Assembly (NCBI GenBank): GCA_029266835.1 | Contig: JAQSWD010000002.1 | Location: forward strand, 1-64,000 | DNA length: 64,000 nt | Source: Steroidobacteraceae bacterium | GTDB taxonomy: Bacteria; Pseudomonadota; Gammaproteobacteria; Steroidobacterales; Steroidobacteraceae | Direction of reading: 5' to 3' | In this document: positions 51,126 to 60,102 of the stretch, one piece after another | How positions within the stretch are numbered: the stretch's first letter is position 1 | Layout: each line of letters starts with the position of its first letter | Translations under genes and position numbers: made by a program | Notes under the pieces: model-generated | Database searches by the model: none | What the model was told of the DNA's origin: nothing | Seen by the model: the letters and a program-made list of their open reading frames with translations, nothing else

Positions 51126-52454
51126 ATGTTCGGTTACTACATGCAGCTCGCGCTGGCGAGCTTCCGGCGCAACCCCGGGCTGACGTCGCTGATGATCTTC
51201 GCGATCGCGCTGGGCATCGCAGTCTGCATGATCACGCTGACCAGTTACCGCGCGGCGGCCAACAACCCCGCCGGTGAGCGCGGCGAGATCCTGTTCTCAC
51301 CCTCGCTGGACAGCTGGGATCCGGAGAATGCCTACGACAAGGACGACAAGTCGCTGGCCCCCAACCAGCTCACGTATCGCGACGCCAAGGCGCTGTACGC
51401 TTCCGAGATCCCCGACCGGAAAATCATCACCTACAAGACCGGCGACATTTACACGCGGCCCGACAAGGGCATGGACCCGCACTACATCGGCACGCGCATG
51501 ACCTCGCGCGATTTCTTCGCGATGTTCGAGGTCCCGTTCCTGCATGGCGGCCCCTGGGACGCCAAGGCCGACGAAGGTCCGGAGCCGGTGATCGTCCTGA
51601 GCAAGGAAGAGAACGAGAAGGCCTTCGGCGGCGAGAACAGCGTGGGCAAGACCCTCTTCTGGAAAGGCCGCGAATTCCGCGTGGTGGGTGTGCTCGACCA
51701 CTGGGAACCCATGCCCAAGTACTTCGACGTCAACAATGGCGCCTTCCAGGACATGGAGGGCGCGTACGTGCCGTTCGCGTGGGGGCCCATCCTCGAGCTG
51801 GGGAGCCACGGCAACACCAATTGCTGGAAGACCGAGATCATCGACAGCTTCCAGGCCTTCCTGAATTCCGAATGCATCTGGTTCTCCGCGTGGGTGGAAC
51901 TGCGCACCGCGGACAAGCAGCAGGCGTTCAAGGAGTTCATGGACAACTACGTCATCGACCAGAAGAAGCACGGCCGTTTTCCGCGCCCGCTGAACAACTA
52001 TCTGTACGACGTGGACGGCTGGATGAAACGCAACAAGGTGGTCCAGGACGACAACAAGGCCATGCTCATCATGGCGTTCGCCTTCCTCGCGGTCTGCCTG
52101 GTGAACACCGTGGGATTGCTGCTCGCGAAATTCCTCAACGCCGCGCCCATCGCCGGTGTGCGCCGTGCGCTGGGCGCGAGCCGCCGCGACATCTTCTGGC
52201 AGCACCTGACCGAATCCGGCGTGGTGGCGCTGGCCGGCGGAATAGTCGGGGGCATCCTCGGCGTGCTGGGCATCTGGGCGCTGCGCGCCTGGTACGGGCG
52301 GTTCGTGGAAGAAGCCACGCGCGTGCTGCCCTTCGACGAGAAGAACTTCGTGATCGTCGTGGCGATTGCCGTTTGCGCCGGGCTGCTCGCCGGCCTGTAT
52401 CCCGCGTGGCGCATCGGCCGCGCGGCGCCCGCCTCCTACCTCAAGGTGCAGTGA
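51126..52454 (+). CDS. FtsX/MacB-like ABC permease, first
   Basis: This 442-residue permease has a first membrane helix (LTSLMIFAIALGIAVCMITL), a large periplasmic domain (residues ~45-310) and three C-terminal helices (LIMAFAFLAVCLVNTVGLLL, GGIVGGILGVLGIWALRAW, VIVVAIAVCAGLLAGLYPAW). The cytoplasmic FtsX motif is ALGASRRDIFWQHL. It starts just after the ATPase stop and is followed 2 nt later by the second permease. The pair forms a heterodimer rather than the MacB homodimer. Confidence 0.91.
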   Translation: MFGYYMQLALASFRRNPGLTSLMIFAIALGIAVCMITLTSYRAAANNPAGERGEILFSPSLDSWDPENAYDKDDKSLAPNQLTYRDAKALYASEIPDRKIITYKTGDIYTRPDKGMDPHYIGTRMTSRDFFAMFEVPFLHGGPWDAKADEGPEPVIVLSKEENEKAFGGENSVGKTLFWKGREFRVVGVLDHWEPMPKYFDVNNGAFQDMEGAYVPFAWGPILELGSHGNTNCWKTEIIDSFQAFLNSECIWFSAWVELRTADKQQAFKEFMDNYVIDQKKHGRFPRPLNNYLYDVDGWMKRNKVVQDDNKAMLIMAFAFLAVCLVNTVGLLLAKFLNAAPIAGVRRALGASRRDIFWQHLTESGVVALAGGIVGGILGVLGIWALRAWYGRFVEEATRVLPFDEKNFVIVVAIAVCAGLLAGLYPAWRIGRAAPASYLKVQ

Positions 52455-52456
52455 AC

Positions 52457-53662
52457 ATGGAAATCCGACCCATTCTCTCCTCGCTGCTGCGCAATCGCGC
52501 CGGCGCGGTACTCGTGGCCCTGCAAATCGCCATCACGCTGGCCATCGTGGTCAACGCGGTTTACGTGGCGCAACAGCGCCTGTCCCACATTGGCCGGCCC
52601 TCGGGCCTGGACGACCAGAACATCTTCTCGTTCTGGGTGAACGTGTACGAAAAGGACTTCGACTATCTCGGCATGGTGAACGCGGACATGGCGCTGCTGC
52701 GGCAGATGCCCGGCATCATCGACGCCACGCCCATGAGCCAGATGCCCCTGTCGGGCAGCGGGAGTTCCACGCAGTTCTATTCGCTGCCGGACAAGAAAGG
52801 CGAGAAGGCGCCCGCCAACTACTACCTCACCGACGATCACGCGGTGAAAACGCTGGGAGTGAAGTTGTCGGCCGGCACCACGTTCGATCCGAACACCATC
52901 GAATACAAACCCGACCCCGATCAATCGTGGGCGCCCACTGCCGTCATCACCGCGGCCCTGGGGAAGTCGCTGTTCAAGGACGAACCGCCGTTGGGCAAGA
53001 CCTTCTACGACGACCAGGGCCATCCCATTCGCGTCATCGGCGTCATGGAGCACATGCAGGGTTCCTGGGTGGGCTGGGACAAACTGGACCACGTCATGTT
53101 GACGCCGCGCATCAACCCGGATGCGACGCAGTACGCGATCCGGACCGCGCCCGGCGAGATCGACCGCGTGATGGCGGATGTGGAAGTGGCTTTGCGCAAG
53201 CGTGATCCCAACCGGGTCATCGCGACGCCCATGAAAAAGATGTCGGACATGAAGCTGCAGAGCTATGCCGGCGACTCGCTGATGGCGGTGACGCTGTCGA
53301 CGGTCACTGGCCTGGTGGTGATCTTCAGCGCGCTCGGCATCTTCGGCCTCGCCACTTTCAACGTGAACACACGCACGCGGCAGATAGGTACGCGCCGCGC
53401 AGTGGGCGCCCGCAAGCGCGACATCGTGCGTTACTTCATGACCGAGAACTGGCTGATCACCTCGCTGGGCGTGGCGGTGGGCTGCTGTCTGGCGCTGGCC
53501 GCCGGCTTCTGGCTGTCCACCGAATTCCAGCTGCCGCGGCTGGACCTGTACTACCTGATCGCGGGCGTGCTCGGCCTGTGGGTCGTGGGCCAGATGGCCG
53601 CCTGGCAGCCCTCCCGCAAAGCCGCAAAGGTGTCGCCCGCCATGGCGACCCGCACGGTCTGA
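52457..53662 (+). CDS. FtsX/MacB-like ABC permease, second
   Basis: This 401-residue paralogue of the preceding permease has an N-terminal helix (GAVLVALQIAITLAIVVNAVYV), periplasmic domain, and C-terminal FtsX region (VTGLVVIFSALGIFGLATF, IGTRRAVGARKRDIVRYFM). ATG 52457 is chosen by family length; the long frame upstream is a shadow of the first permease. It completes the transporter core. Confidence 0.91.
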   Translation: MEIRPILSSLLRNRAGAVLVALQIAITLAIVVNAVYVAQQRLSHIGRPSGLDDQNIFSFWVNVYEKDFDYLGMVNADMALLRQMPGIIDATPMSQMPLSGSGSSTQFYSLPDKKGEKAPANYYLTDDHAVKTLGVKLSAGTTFDPNTIEYKPDPDQSWAPTAVITAALGKSLFKDEPPLGKTFYDDQGHPIRVIGVMEHMQGSWVGWDKLDHVMLTPRINPDATQYAIRTAPGEIDRVMADVEVALRKRDPNRVIATPMKKMSDMKLQSYAGDSLMAVTLSTVTGLVVIFSALGIFGLATFNVNTRTRQIGTRRAVGARKRDIVRYFMTENWLITSLGVAVGCCLALAAGFWLSTEFQLPRLDLYYLIAGVLGLWVVGQMAAWQPSRKAAKVSPAMATRTV

Positions 53663-53735
53663 AGCCCCTCAAACCTCGCTGCCTCCGAAAGTGTCCGCCG
53701 TTTGCAACCCCAAATCGTTTCCGGCCGTCTTACGC

Positions 53736-55121
53736 ATGACCTCAGTGATTTCCCATGTCGAGGATCGCCTGGCAAACCGGACTGTATTGGTCGCAGACGA
53801 CAGCGAGGCCGTGAGAACGGCCTTCCAGGTCCTGTTGTCCCTGCACGGCGCGCGGGTCCTCGGAGCATCGTCTCCAGCCGAGGCCCTCGCGGCCGTGCGC
53901 TCCCAGGAAGTGGACCTGGTCATCCAGGACATGAACTTCCGGCGCGAAGCCACCTCGGGCGAGGAAGGCATCGCGCTGTTCCGGGAATTGCGCGCGCTGC
54001 ATCCCGACGTGCCCGTCATCCTGCTCACCGCGTGGACGCATCTCGAAACGGCCGTGGATCTGGTGAAGGCCGGCGCGGCCGACTACATCGCCAAGCCGTG
54101 GGATGACGCGCGACTGCTGACCACGGTGCGCAACCTGCTCGATTTGCGCGCGGCAGTGGAAGAGAACATCACCACGCGCGCGCGCCGCGCCGAGGCCCGG
54201 GCGCAGCTCGCCGAACGATACGATCTCAACGGGCTCGTCTACGAAAGCGAAGCCCTGCACACCGTGGCCTCCATGGCCGCCCAGGTGGCGCATGCCGACG
54301 TGCCGGTGCTGATCACCGGCCCCAACGGCGCCGGCAAGGAAGTGCTGGCGGACATCGTGCACGCCAACTCCCCGCGCAAGAACCAGCCCTATATCAAGGT
54401 GAATGCCGGCGCCCTGCCCGACCAGTTGATCGAGGCCGAGCTGTTCGGCACGGAAGCCGGTGCGTTCACGGGCGCGAAAGCGCGCGCGGGCCGCTTCGAG
54501 GCCGCCGACGGCGGCACCATTTTCCTGGACGAGATCGGCAACCTGCCGCTGGCGGGCCAGGCCAAACTACTGCGCGTGCTGCAGACCGGCGAGTACGAAC
54601 GCCTGGGCAGCAACACCACTCGCCGCGCGAACGTGCGCGTGGTCGCCGCCACGAACCTGCCGCTGCGCGACGCCATGCGCGAGGGACGGTTCCGCGAAGA
54701 TCTCTACTACCGCCTCAGTGTCATCGAACTGCAGCTGCCGCCGCTCGCGGAGCGCCGCGATGACGTGCTGCCGCTGACGCGCTCGTTCCTGCCACCGGGA
54801 GCGCGCCTGACCAGCGACGCGGAACGCGCCCTGCTCAACTATTGCTGGCCGGGAAATGTCCGCGAGCTGCGCAACGTACTGCAACGCGCCGCCTTGCTCG
54901 CGGGCGCAGCGCCCATCACCGCCGCGACCCTGAACCTCCCGGCCGTATTACCCGCGCGCTCCGATGAACCGGTGCTCGATCGCGGCACCATCGAACGCGT
55001 GCTCGCCGAGAATGCGCAGATCGTGGCCCAGGCCGCGCGCCAGCTCGGCATCAGCCGACAAGCCCTCTATCGTCGGATGGAAAAACTCGGTATCAAGGAA
55101 TCCCCGGGCCGTCAGGCCTGA
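53736..55121 (+). CDS. Sigma54-dependent response regulator (NtrC family)
   Basis: This 461-residue protein has a receiver domain (phospho-acceptor Asp65 in LVIQDMNF, Thr98, Lys120), an AAA+ sigma54-activation domain, and a Fis-type helix-turn-helix (IVAQAARQLGISRQALYRRM). Walker A is GPNGAGKE (195-202), GAFTGA (242-247) is intact for sigma54 contact, and Walker B is TIFLDE. ATG 53736 is used; GTG 53691 would extend it by 15 residues. It lies directly after the efflux operon, suggesting that it controls that operon. Confidence 0.93.
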   Translation: MTSVISHVEDRLANRTVLVADDSEAVRTAFQVLLSLHGARVLGASSPAEALAAVRSQEVDLVIQDMNFRREATSGEEGIALFRELRALHPDVPVILLTAWTHLETAVDLVKAGAADYIAKPWDDARLLTTVRNLLDLRAAVEENITTRARRAEARAQLAERYDLNGLVYESEALHTVASMAAQVAHADVPVLITGPNGAGKEVLADIVHANSPRKNQPYIKVNAGALPDQLIEAELFGTEAGAFTGAKARAGRFEAADGGTIFLDEIGNLPLAGQAKLLRVLQTGEYERLGSNTTRRANVRVVAATNLPLRDAMREGRFREDLYYRLSVIELQLPPLAERRDDVLPLTRSFLPPGARLTSDAERALLNYCWPGNVRELRNVLQRAALLAGAAPITAATLNLPAVLPARSDEPVLDRGTIERVLAENAQIVAQAARQLGISRQALYRRMEKLGIKESPGRQA

Positions 55122-55139
55122 CTGGACCGTTCGCATCCC

Positions 55140-56459
55140 ATGCGCTGGCGCACTTCCATGGCCGGCCGCGCCACGCTCTGGCTCGGCGGCGCCGCCCTCG
55201 CGGGGGTGTTCGTCCATCTGCTGGCGCAGCGCTTCATTCCCGTTCCCTGGATCGCGGCGGTAAGCGCGACGTTGGTGTCGGTGGCGGTCGCGGCCTGGGC
55301 CGGAAGTACGCTCACCCGTCGATGGAGCGGCATGGCCCGCGCACTGGCCGATGGCATATCGAGCCTGCGAGACCGCGACTTCAGCGTGAGTGTCACGCGC
55401 GCCACGCGCGACGAGATGGGCGACCTGGCCGCCGCGTACAACGACCTCGGCGACCAGCTACGCGTGGAACGACAGAGCCTGTATCAACGCGAGCTCATGC
55501 TGGACACCGTGATACAGACCACGCCACTGGCGCTGGTGCTGACCAATGCCAACGACCACGTGCTCTACAGCAACACCACGGCCCGGCAGTTGTTCAGCGA
55601 AGGACGAAAATTCGAGGGTGACCGCTTCGCGCCCTATCTCGAGGCGGCGCCCCAGCCGCTGCGGGAAGCCATCCAGCGCGGCGGCGACACGCTGTTCACG
55701 CTGGAATTGTCGGGCGAGCCGCAGGTATTCCACGTGTCGCAGCGGCGATTCCAGCTCAACGCCCAGCCACACCGCCTGCTGCTGCTCAAGCAGCTCACGC
55801 GCGAGATCAATTCACAGGAGGTCGCGACCTGGAAGAAGGTGATCCGCGTGATCGCGCACGAGCTGAACAACTCGCTGGCGCCGATCTCGTCGCTGGCGCA
55901 CTCGGGGCAGATCCTGGCGCAATCACCCGACATCGCGCAGCTGCAGCGCGTGTTCTCGACTATTGAAGATCGCGCCCGGCACCTGGCCGGCTTCATCGAG
56001 GGCTACGCGCAGTTCGCCAAGCTGCCGCAACCGCGCATCGCACCCGTGCCCTGGGAGGTGTTGCTGGAGCGCATCCGCGTGGTGGCGGGCTTCCAGCTCA
56101 TCGGCAAGCCGCCAGAGCGCATGGCCAGCTTCGATACGGCCCAGCTCGAGCAGGCGCTGATCAACCTGCTGAAGAACGCGCGCGAGTCGGGCTCCGACCC
56201 CGCTGACATCGAACTGGCCGTGTCACAGGCCCAGGCGGGGTTCGCCATCGAAGTGCGCGACCGCGGCCCCGGTTTCTCGGCAGGCGCGCTGGAGAACGCG
56301 CTGGTGCCCTTCTATTCCACCAAGGATACGGGCACCGGGCTGGGATTGACGCTTTGCCGGGAGATTGTCGAGGCGCACGGAGGACGCCTGCGCATGGCGA
56401 ATCGCGAAGACGGGGGCGCAGTCGTTACAATATGGCTGCCGTCGGAAGCCCCGGTGTAG
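55140..56459 (+). CDS. Membrane sensor histidine kinase (NtrY-like)
   Basis: This 439-residue kinase has two N-terminal membrane helices (ATLWLGGAALAGVFVHLLA, AAVSATLVSVAVAAWAG), a HAMP linker (~57-110), a PAS-like domain (~118-215), an H-box IRVIAHELNNSLAPISS (His240), an N-box LINLLKNARE and G-boxes DRGPGF and TGLGLTLCREIVEAHGG. The short periplasmic loop suggests it senses within the membrane, as in transporter-linked kinases. It follows its response regulator by 18 nt. Confidence 0.92.
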   Translation: MRWRTSMAGRATLWLGGAALAGVFVHLLAQRFIPVPWIAAVSATLVSVAVAAWAGSTLTRRWSGMARALADGISSLRDRDFSVSVTRATRDEMGDLAAAYNDLGDQLRVERQSLYQRELMLDTVIQTTPLALVLTNANDHVLYSNTTARQLFSEGRKFEGDRFAPYLEAAPQPLREAIQRGGDTLFTLELSGEPQVFHVSQRRFQLNAQPHRLLLLKQLTREINSQEVATWKKVIRVIAHELNNSLAPISSLAHSGQILAQSPDIAQLQRVFSTIEDRARHLAGFIEGYAQFAKLPQPRIAPVPWEVLLERIRVVAGFQLIGKPPERMASFDTAQLEQALINLLKNARESGSDPADIELAVSQAQAGFAIEVRDRGPGFSAGALENALVPFYSTKDTGTGLGLTLCREIVEAHGGRLRMANREDGGAVVTIWLPSEAPV

Positions 56460-56469
56460 TTAGCGAGTC

Positions 56470-56928
56470 ATGAGTTCCACCACCACCATCCAGCCCGCGA
56501 CTGTCGAAGACATCGACTCCCTGCTACCCATGGTGGAGCAGTACTGGAAGTTCGAGAACATCGAGGGCTTCGACCCGGCGCGCATGCGCGCCCTGCTCAC
56601 GCGCGTGCTCGAGGATGCCAGCCTGGGCCGCATCTGGATCTCGCGCGTGTACGGCGAGCCCGCGGGTTACCTGCTGGCCGTGTATGTGTTCAGCCTGGAG
56701 CACCAGGGCATCACGGCGGAGATCGACGAGTTCTTTCTCGTCCCCCAGCACCGCGGCCTCGGCATCGGCGCCAGCATGCTGGCCGCGGCCGAGGCGCAGT
56801 TCCGCATCGAGGAATGCACCAACGTTTCGCTGCAGCTCGGCCGCAGCAACGAAGCCGCTCGCCGGTTCTATCGCGAGAATGGATTCGAAGGCCGCGACGG
56901 ATTCGAACTCGTGAGCAAAATGCTCTGA
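56470..56928 (+). CDS. GNAT-family N-acetyltransferase
   Basis: This 152-residue acetyl-CoA-dependent acyltransferase has the core EIDEFFLVPQHRGLGIGASML with the CoA-binding Q/R-x-x-G-x-G/A loop. SLQLGRSNEAARRFYRENGFE forms the last strand-helix. The substrate is unknown. It starts 10 nt after the histidine kinase gene and may be the last gene of that operon. Confidence 0.9.
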   Translation: MSSTTTIQPATVEDIDSLLPMVEQYWKFENIEGFDPARMRALLTRVLEDASLGRIWISRVYGEPAGYLLAVYVFSLEHQGITAEIDEFFLVPQHRGLGIGASMLAAAEAQFRIEECTNVSLQLGRSNEAARRFYRENGFEGRDGFELVSKML

Positions 56929-56953
56929 AAACGATTTGCGCAAAGGTACCCTG

Positions 56954-57475
56954 ATGAAACCGACTCGCCGCATCGCCACTCTCACACTCGGGCTGCTGGC
57001 CACTGCCACGCTCGCCGAGTCTCCGTACGTTGGTCAGGTGAATGCGCCCATCAAGGCGCTGACGTCCGAGGAACAAGCGGCGCTGCTCGATGGCCAGGGA
57101 GCGGGCCTCGCCAAGGCGGCGGAGCTCAACGGTTATCCCGGGCCCAAGCACGTATTGGAATTGTCCGAACAGCTCGGTCTCAGTGAATCCCAACTCCACG
57201 CCACGCAGGCGCTGTTCGATCGCATGCGCGCCGGCGCGCGCGCCGAGGGGGCTGCGCTGGTCGAAGCCGAACGGGCGCTCGACGCGCTCTATGCCTCGAA
57301 GACGGCAACCCGCGAATCGGTGGATGCGCAGTTGGGGCGCATCGAGGCGCTGCGCGCGCGGTTGCGTGGGTTGCACCTCAACGCACATCTCGAGCAGGCG
57401 GCCCTGCTCACCCGCCACCAGATCGCGATGTATGCACAGGTTCGCGGATATGGCGCCGTGAAACACGAGCACTGA
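56954..57475 (+). CDS. Spy/CpxP-like periplasmic protein
   Basis: This 173-residue exported protein (MKPTRRIATLTLGLLATATLA) is mostly helical with LSEQLGLSESQLHATQALFDRMR and a C-terminal LLTRHQIAMYAQVRGY, resembling Spy/CpxP chaperones and metal sensors. It lacks the classic LTxxQ motifs, so it is only a distant match. Start 56954 follows AAAGG. It ends one base before the GST gene. Confidence 0.7.
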   Translation: MKPTRRIATLTLGLLATATLAESPYVGQVNAPIKALTSEEQAALLDGQGAGLAKAAELNGYPGPKHVLELSEQLGLSESQLHATQALFDRMRAGARAEGAALVEAERALDALYASKTATRESVDAQLGRIEALRARLRGLHLNAHLEQAALLTRHQIAMYAQVRGYGAVKHEH

Positions 57476-57476
57476 C

Positions 57477-58148
57477 ATGTACGACCTTTTCATCGGCAAC
57501 AAGAACTATTCTTCCTGGTCGCTGCGCCCCTGGGTGTTGCTCAAGGAACTGGGCATTCCGTTCCGCGAGCGCGCGGTCATCTTCGGCACGGACAAGTTCA
57601 GCGACTTCTCACCCACCGGCAAGGTGCCCTGCCTCGTCGACGGCCAGCAGACGGTCTGGGACTCGCTGGCCATCACCGAATACGTGGGCGAGCGGCATCC
57701 GGGCGTGTGGTCCGCGGATGCGGCGGCGCGCGCGTGGGCGCGCTCGGCCGCGGCCGAGATGCACTCGGGATACTTCGCGCTGCGCGATGCCTGCACGATG
57801 AACTGTGGCATCCGCGTGAAGCTCAAGAACGTGTCGGCGGCACTGCAGCGCGACCTCGCGCGGCTCGAGGAACTCTGGGCCGATGGTCTTTCCCGGTTCG
57901 GCGGTCCATTTCTGACCGGCGCGCGCTTCTGCGCGGCCGATGCCTTTTACGCGCCCGTGGCGTTCCGCATCCAGACGTACGAACCGCCGCTCGATCCGGC
58001 GGCCCGGCGCTACGCCGCGCAATTGCTGGCGCTGCCTTCGATGCGCGAGTGGTACGACGCCGCGCTGGCCGAAACCGCCCGCGACGAGCCACATGAGGCC
58101 GAAGCCCGCGCCGCCGGCGAGTGGACCGCCGACCTGCGCGCGAAGTGA
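57477..58148 (+). CDS. Glutathione S-transferase family protein
   Basis: This 223-residue protein has an N-terminal thioredoxin-like domain (YDLFIGNKNYSSWSLRPWVLL, SPTGKVPCLVDG, WDSLAITEYVGERHP) and a helical C-terminal domain ending SMREWYDAALAET. NYSSWSLRPW places the catalytic Ser/Tyr region as in YfcF-like GSTs. The substrate is unknown. Confidence 0.9.
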   Translation: MYDLFIGNKNYSSWSLRPWVLLKELGIPFRERAVIFGTDKFSDFSPTGKVPCLVDGQQTVWDSLAITEYVGERHPGVWSADAAARAWARSAAAEMHSGYFALRDACTMNCGIRVKLKNVSAALQRDLARLEELWADGLSRFGGPFLTGARFCAADAFYAPVAFRIQTYEPPLDPAARRYAAQLLALPSMREWYDAALAETARDEPHEAEARAAGEWTADLRAK

Positions 58149-58504
58149 CGCGCTACTCCAGGTACGCGTCGAACCAACGCCCGCCCTCGCCGTTCTAGGG
58201 CCACGACCGGCACCCAACTACTCGCGCAAGTGCAAGTCGCCGCGACATCCCGCCGTATCGCATGCGTGCGCTGCGAAATGGGGCACATCAGTGCGGCCGG
58301 GCGGCTGCCGACCACCGCGGGCTTCACGCCGCTGCTCGCGACCCATACAGCTTCCATGTTCGCGGGATTCCATTTGAGAATCGTATCCGGTGAATAATCC
58401 GCGTTCGAGCGCACCCATGGCGCGCAACGGGCCGAATATCGCTCACACCTGTCTCGTGGCTGACCTGAATGCGTTAGGCTTTCGGCACTCACCTGGGGGT
58501 ACAC
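58149..58504. other. Intergenic region with a possible decayed gene
   Basis: No intact gene. On the minus strand one frame reads NGEGGRWFDAYLE and stops near 58153, like the C-terminus of a hydrolase, while another frame upstream (to about 58430) reads YSPDTILKWNPANMEAVWV and following, then an aperiodic sequence. The pieces do not join in one frame, so a degraded gene is the most likely content. TGGGGGTACAC precedes the GH51 start. Confidence 0.45.
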
Positions 58505-60082
58505 ATGTTGAAGAAGATTCTCCGCGCGGTCACCGTCGGCATTGCCGCCTGGCCATTCGCAGCCGCTTCGTCATTGGCCGCTTCGCCCAAGTCCATCGAC
58601 GCCACGCTCACCATCCATGCCGACAAGCCGGGCGCGAAGATCGACGCCAACATCTACGGCCAGTTCATGGAACACCTGGGCCGCAATGTCTATGAAGGCA
58701 TCTGGGTGGGCGAGAACTCACCGATTCCGAATACGCGCGGATTCCGCAACGACACGATCGCCGCACTCAAGAAGATCAAGGTGCCGGTGTTGCGTTGGCC
58801 CGGCGGCTGCTTCGCCGACGAATACCACTGGCGCGATGGCATCGGTGAGCGTTCCAAGCGCCCGCATCGCGTGAACACGCACTGGGGCGGCGTCATCGAA
58901 CCCAATGAATTCGGCACGCACGAATTCTTCGAGCTGGCCGAGATGCTGGGCGCCAAGACCTATCTCGCGGTCAACGTGGGTTCGGGCACGGTGCAGGAGA
59001 TGGCCGAGTGGATCGAGTACATCACCTCGCCCTCGGAGTCGACGCTGGCAAAAGAGCGCCGCGCCAACGGTCGCGACAAGCCCTGGAAGCTCGACTACGT
59101 GGGCGTGGGCAACGAGCCCTGGGGCTGCGGCGGCGACATGAACGCGCAGTACTACTCCGACGAGTACAAGAAATACGCGCTGAACATCAAGACGCCGCGC
59201 GACAACCGGCCCATCGAAGTGGCCAGCGGACCTTACGGCGACGGCTACGACTGGACCGAGACGGTCATGAAGAACGCCGTCAAGCAGATGGGCGCATTGG
59301 CGCTGCACTACTACACGCTGCCGTCGGGAAGCTTCGACACTCCCAAGAAGGGCCCGGCGCTGAACTTCACCGAGGCCGACTGGATCATCACGCTCAAGCA
59401 CACACTGAGCATCGACGAGATGATCCGCAAACACTCGGCCATCATGGACAAGCACGACCCCGAGAAGAAGGTCGGCCTGTACGTGGATGAATGGGGCTCC
59501 TGGTACGACGTGGAGCCCGGCACCAACCCCGGCTTCCTGTTCCAGCAGAACACGCTGCGGGACGCCGTGCTCGCGGGCCTCAACCTCAACGTCTTCCACA
59601 GCCACGCCGAGCGCGTGCGCATGACCAACATCGCGCAGATGATCAATGTGCTGCAGGCCATGATCCTCACCGACAAGGAAAAGATGCTGCTCACGCCCAC
59701 GTACCACGTGTTCGACATGTACCTGCCCTTCCAGGATTCCACGTCGCTGGCTTCCGAAGTGTCGGCGCCGGAATACAAGCTGGGCGATGTCACCATCCCC
59801 TCGGTGAGCGTGTCCGCCGCGCGCGCCGCCAATGGTTCGCTGGTGCTGGCGCTGGTGAACACCGACCCCAACAAGGGCGCGACCGTGAAGACGAAGATCG
59901 CCGGCGCGGCGCCGAAGAAAGCGACAGGCCGGGTGCTCACGTCGGCGGCCATGAACACGCACAACACCTTCGACAAACCCGATGCCTTGCAGCCCGCGGC
60001 TTTCAACGGCGCCAAGCGCAAGGGTGATGAGTGGTCGATCGAGTTGCCCGCCAAGTCGGTGGTTGTGGTTACACTCGACTGA
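58505..60082 (+). CDS. Alpha-N-arabinofuranosidase (GH51)
   Basis: This 525-residue exported enzyme (signal MLKKILRAVTVGIAAWPFAA) releases terminal arabinofuranose from hemicellulose or arabinan. GH51 markers: IDANIYGQFMEHLGRNVYEG, VLRWPGGCFADEYHWRDG, acid/base Glu in VGVGNEPWGCGG and nucleophile Glu in GLYVDEWGSWYD. A C-terminal beta-sandwich ends the chain. It is followed 20 nt later by a serine hydrolase gene. Confidence 0.95.
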   Translation: MLKKILRAVTVGIAAWPFAAASSLAASPKSIDATLTIHADKPGAKIDANIYGQFMEHLGRNVYEGIWVGENSPIPNTRGFRNDTIAALKKIKVPVLRWPGGCFADEYHWRDGIGERSKRPHRVNTHWGGVIEPNEFGTHEFFELAEMLGAKTYLAVNVGSGTVQEMAEWIEYITSPSESTLAKERRANGRDKPWKLDYVGVGNEPWGCGGDMNAQYYSDEYKKYALNIKTPRDNRPIEVASGPYGDGYDWTETVMKNAVKQMGALALHYYTLPSGSFDTPKKGPALNFTEADWIITLKHTLSIDEMIRKHSAIMDKHDPEKKVGLYVDEWGSWYDVEPGTNPGFLFQQNTLRDAVLAGLNLNVFHSHAERVRMTNIAQMINVLQAMILTDKEKMLLTPTYHVFDMYLPFQDSTSLASEVSAPEYKLGDVTIPSVSVSAARAANGSLVLALVNTDPNKGATVKTKIAGAAPKKATGRVLTSAAMNTHNTFDKPDALQPAAFNGAKRKGDEWSIELPAKSVVVVTLD

Positions 60083-60102
60083 TTCGCTGAAGGGGGATCC
60101 GG

